Assembly (NCBI GenBank): GCA_005879675.1
Contig: VBJE01000176.1
Coordinates: forward strand, 824-9,450
Reading direction: 5' to 3'
Source: Chloroflexota bacterium
GTDB taxonomy: Bacteria > Chloroflexota > Dormibacteria > Dormibacterales > Dormibacteraceae
DNA: 8,627 nt
Shown here: one piece after another, positions 7,508-8,627 of the stretch
How the letters are laid out: each line of letters starts with the position of its first letter
Position numbering within the stretch: position 1 is the first letter of the stretch
Made by a program: the position numbers and the translations under genes
The notes under the pieces: generated by a model
The model's input: only the letters and a program-made list of their open reading frames with translations
What the model was told of the DNA's origin: nothing
Databases searched by the model: none

Positions 7508-7837
7508 CTACTCCTCCAGGTTCGTGCTCGCGCGCTGCATCCTGCGGGATGCGGCCGTCTCGAGCTCTTCGCGCTTGCGCTTGGCCGCCGCCACGCCGTC
7601 CTGGATCGCCTTGCCGACCGGGTGCTCCGGGTCCGTCACGATCGTCCTCGCGCGCTGCGCCGCGTCGCGGGCACGCTGTACCGGCTCGCTCCCGCTCAGC
7701 TCAATCGTCTTCGTGCGCAGGCTCTCGATCTGCTCCCGGCCGGGTCCGGTCGCGATGTAGGCGCCGACCGCCAGCCCGACGAGCCCGCCAAGGATGAACC
7801 AGCCGAAACCGCCGCCGCCGTCTCTGTCGTCAGCCAT
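7508..7837 (-). CDS. YtxH-like single-pass membrane protein
   Basis: 109 residues. After a short acidic and Gly-rich start (MADDRDGGGG) comes one transmembrane helix with small-residue packing motifs, FGWFILGGLVGLAVGAYIAT (11-30), followed by the YtxH-type GPGREQIESLR (31-41) and a charged, probably helical cytoplasmic tail to residue 109. YtxH-like proteins are poorly understood but common in stress-linked operons; in Bacillus subtilis ytxGH lie in a SigB/SigH-controlled operon. The ATG at 7835-7837 is preferred over one ten codons upstream because AAAGGAGGT (7845-7853) sits seven bases before it. The start lies inside the end of the DUF948 gene (8-nt overlap), implying translational coupling. 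Function is unknown beyond the family. Confidence 0.85.
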   Translation of the reverse strand: MADDRDGGGGFGWFILGGLVGLAVGAYIATGPGREQIESLRTKTIELSGSEPVQRARDAAQRARTIVTDPEHPVGKAIQDGVAAAKRKREELETAASRRMQRASTNLEE

Positions 7838-8165
7838 CGCCGAAACCTCCTTTAACCGTCCGTACAAGGCTCTGACCCGCCACCCTCACGCCGTACGCCG
7901 CGGCGCTCACGCCGCGACCGAATGCGGACAGCCCGCGGCCGCCCGTGCGCAACCCGACGTTCACACCGGAAGTGATGTCGTTCACGTTCTCGATGGTCTG
8001 TCGCACCTCGGGGAGCGTCTCTTTCATCTCTTCATTGGTAGTGTCGAGGAGCTCTTCCACGGCTCCCAGCGTGCCGCGCAGCCGGATCAGGACCGCCGCC
8101 AGGGCGAGCGCCACTAGCAGGGCGGCCACCCCAAACGCGATCCACATGAAGCTCTGGCTGCTCAA
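7830..8165 (-). CDS. DUF948 (YtxG-like) membrane protein
   Basis: 111 residues. One N-terminal transmembrane helix (about 7-28, MWIAFGVAALLVALALAAVLI) is followed by a DUF948-like helical segment, LRGTLGAVEELLDTTNEEMK (29-48) and LPEVRQTIENVNDITSGVN (51-69), and then a Gly/Ala-rich tail. DUF948 proteins often pair with YtxH proteins, as the next gene shows; their biochemical role is not established. The start is uncertain: the TTG at 8163-8165 is about seven bases past the -10 of a SigB-type promoter, so the transcript would be almost leaderless; the ATG at codon 7 (8145-8147) would leave a leader of about 19 nt. The start region also lies within the 3' part of the upstream membrane-protein ORF in another frame. 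Confidence 0.83.
   Translation of the reverse strand: MSSQSFMWIAFGVAALLVALALAAVLIRLRGTLGAVEELLDTTNEEMKETLPEVRQTIENVNDITSGVNVGLRTGGRGLSAFGRGVSAAAYGVRVAGQSLVRTVKGGFGDG
7845..7853 (-). promoter_or_regulatory. Strong ribosome-binding site of the YtxH-like gene
   Basis: AAAGGAGGT on the minus strand, a near-perfect anti-16S match, seven bases before the ATG at 7837 and within the last codons of the DUF948 gene. It fixes the start of the YtxH-like gene and is the strongest such site in the window. Confidence 0.85.
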
Positions 8166-8493
8166 CCTGTGAATACCCCCCGCGCCCCGGCCGCAAACAC
8201 ACCCGCAATCTTAAGTGCGCGGGTTCTGGTTCGCGGCTCGGTCTGGGGACGAAGCGCGCCAGGGGCTGCAGGAGGACGGCGAACACCGCCGCCGGCAGCA
8301 CGTTCGCCTCGCCCATGCGGATGGACGGCAGGCCGAGGATGTCCCAGCCCTGGCCCAGCGCAAAGCCAAGCGCGGTCATGACCAGGATCGGCACGTACGC
8401 CCGACGGCGGTAGGGCAGGAAGGCGAAGCAGAGCTGGGAGACGATGAGGACGAGGAGCACCGCAACGATGAGGCCGGGCGGGATGAGGTTCAA
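8032..8493 (-). CDS. Small predicted membrane protein, 3' part overlapping the DUF948 gene
   Basis: Open frame of 153 codons from a TTG at 8491-8493. The first about 85 residues look real: three hydrophobic segments, about 5-27 (PPGLIVAVLLVLIVSQLCFAF cut short here), 33-50 and 63-81 (ANVLPAAVFAVLLQPLARF), separated by the basic loop YRRR (28-31) and the loop DILGLPSIRMGE (51-62). From about residue 95 onward the frame turns Arg/Gly/Pro-rich and covers a SigB-type promoter and 134 nt of the DUF948 gene in another frame, so this tail is probably not conserved or marks a frameshift; a TAA in another frame lies at 8211-8213. No family is recognised. An in-frame TAG just upstream (8521-8523) limits the start to this TTG or later. 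It would be the first gene of the run. Confidence 0.55.
   Translation of the reverse strand: MNLIPPGLIVAVLLVLIVSQLCFAFLPYRRRAYVPILVMTALGFALGQGWDILGLPSIRMGEANVLPAAVFAVLLQPLARFVPRPSREPEPAHLRLRVCLRPGRGGYSQVEQPELHVDRVWGGRPASGARPGGGPDPAARHAGSRGRAPRHYQ
8173..8198 (-). promoter_or_regulatory. SigB/SigF-type promoter (GTTT-N16-GGGTAT)
   Basis: On the minus strand GTTT (8195-8198) and GGGTAT (8173-8178) are separated by 16 nt, matching the general-stress SigB/SigF promoter pattern. The predicted transcription start is about 8166-8168, immediately before the TTG start of the DUF948 gene. The downstream genes include a SigB/SigF-type sigma factor and its anti-sigma factor, so the promoter is probably read by the sigma factor encoded in its own transcript. 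Found by inspection; activity not shown. Confidence 0.7.
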
Positions 8494-8512
8494 CGGCCGC
8501 CCACCGCCCGAC

Positions 8513-8522
8513 AGTCCGGACT
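8513..8522. promoter_or_regulatory. Operator-like palindrome, copy 1 (AGTCCGGACT)
   Basis: A perfect 10-bp palindrome, 19 bp upstream of the TTG of the first membrane-protein gene. It has the same core as copy 2, with centres 42 bp apart. Likely a binding site for a dimeric regulator; the regulator is not identified. Confidence 0.6.
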
Positions 8523-8550
8523 AACCCCCCTTTTCATCGTGGGAAAGGCC

Positions 8551-8568
8551 CGATAGTCCGGACTATCG
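8551..8568. promoter_or_regulatory. Operator-like palindrome, copy 2 (18 bp)
   Basis: CGATAGTCCGGACTATCG is a perfect 18-bp palindrome containing the same 10-bp core as copy 1. There is no loop and no T-run, so a terminator is unlikely. It lies about 58 bp upstream of the first gene, in the expected promoter region. Confidence 0.65.
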
Positions 8569-8603
8569 CCCAGTGCTCCCTCCGGGCGGTGAGGGTGGGT
8601 TGT

Positions 8604-8619
8604 CCTGAGCATGCTCAGG
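8604..8619. promoter_or_regulatory. 16-bp perfect palindrome
   Basis: CCTGAGCATGCTCAGG is a perfect palindrome unrelated in sequence to the AGTCCGGACT pair, with its centre 52 bp from copy 2. It is flanked on both sides by GGTGGGT direct repeats (8594-8600 and 8618-8624). A second regulator site, or part of a site for a gene beyond the right edge, are both possible. No gene is visible between 8494 and the end. Confidence 0.45.
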
Positions 8620-8627
8620 TGGGTCCC

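Noticed and set aside
7838..7867. Ten-codon upstream extension of the YtxH-like gene
   Set aside because: The strong AAAGGAGGT at 7845-7853 falls inside this stretch, seven bases before the later ATG, which is therefore the start.
8490..8537. 15-codon minus-strand ORF (MKRGVSPDCRAVGGR) overlapping the TTG of the first gene, possible leader peptide
   Set aside because: No Shine-Dalgarno, and it overlaps palindrome copy 1, whose operator role explains the sequence better; too short to support alone.
8551..8619. Palindromes as transcription terminators
   Set aside because: They are perfect dyads with no loop and neither strand has a following T-run, so operator sites are more plausible.

Overview
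High-GC bacterial window in which every well-supported gene lies on the minus strand, so transcription runs from high to low coordinates. Gene order in transcription direction: small membrane protein, DUF948 (YtxG-like) protein, YtxH-like protein, RsbW-like anti-sigma factor, SigB/SigF-type sigma factor, pdxH, alaS, FtsA/PilM-like actin-fold ATPase, single-pass baseplate-J-like protein, ruvX/yqgF (cut by the left edge). Gaps are between -134 and +29 nt, with no convincing terminator, so much of the run could be one transcript. The high GC, frequent TTG/GTG starts, SigB/SigF-type sigma factor and bitopic baseplate-J-like protein next to alaS and ruvX suggest a high-GC Chloroflexota/Dormibacterota-like or actinobacterial lineage. 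This placement is inference only.

Right part (about 6250-8627): a general-stress-type module. A textbook SigB/SigF-type promoter (GTTT, 16-nt spacer, GGGTAT; 8173-8198) sits just upstream of the DUF948 gene. The likely product of this promoter's regulon is encoded in the same run: DUF948 protein, YtxH-like protein, anti-sigma and sigma. This predicts positive autoregulation. The anti-sigma protein keeps the RsbW-like scaffold but appears to lack the residues of the ATP-binding motifs. Upstream of the whole run, 8494-8627 holds two copies of the palindrome AGTCCGGACT with centres 42 bp apart, plus an unrelated 16-bp perfect palindrome. It looks like an operator region for an unidentified regulator.

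Middle (3065-6234): housekeeping genes pdxH (PLP synthesis/salvage) and alaS (alanyl-tRNA synthetase), tightly packed behind the sigma factor.

Left part (1-3065): an FtsA/PilM-like ATPase with an apparently amphipathic C-terminal helix, translationally coupled to alaS, followed by a bitopic protein with a cytoplasmic N-terminal domain, one transmembrane helix and an extracytoplasmic baseplate-J-like region. The architecture recalls the PilM-PilN pairing of an actin-fold cytoplasmic protein with a bitopic membrane protein and may be an uncharacterised envelope system. RuvX follows with a TTG start and a good ribosome-binding site.
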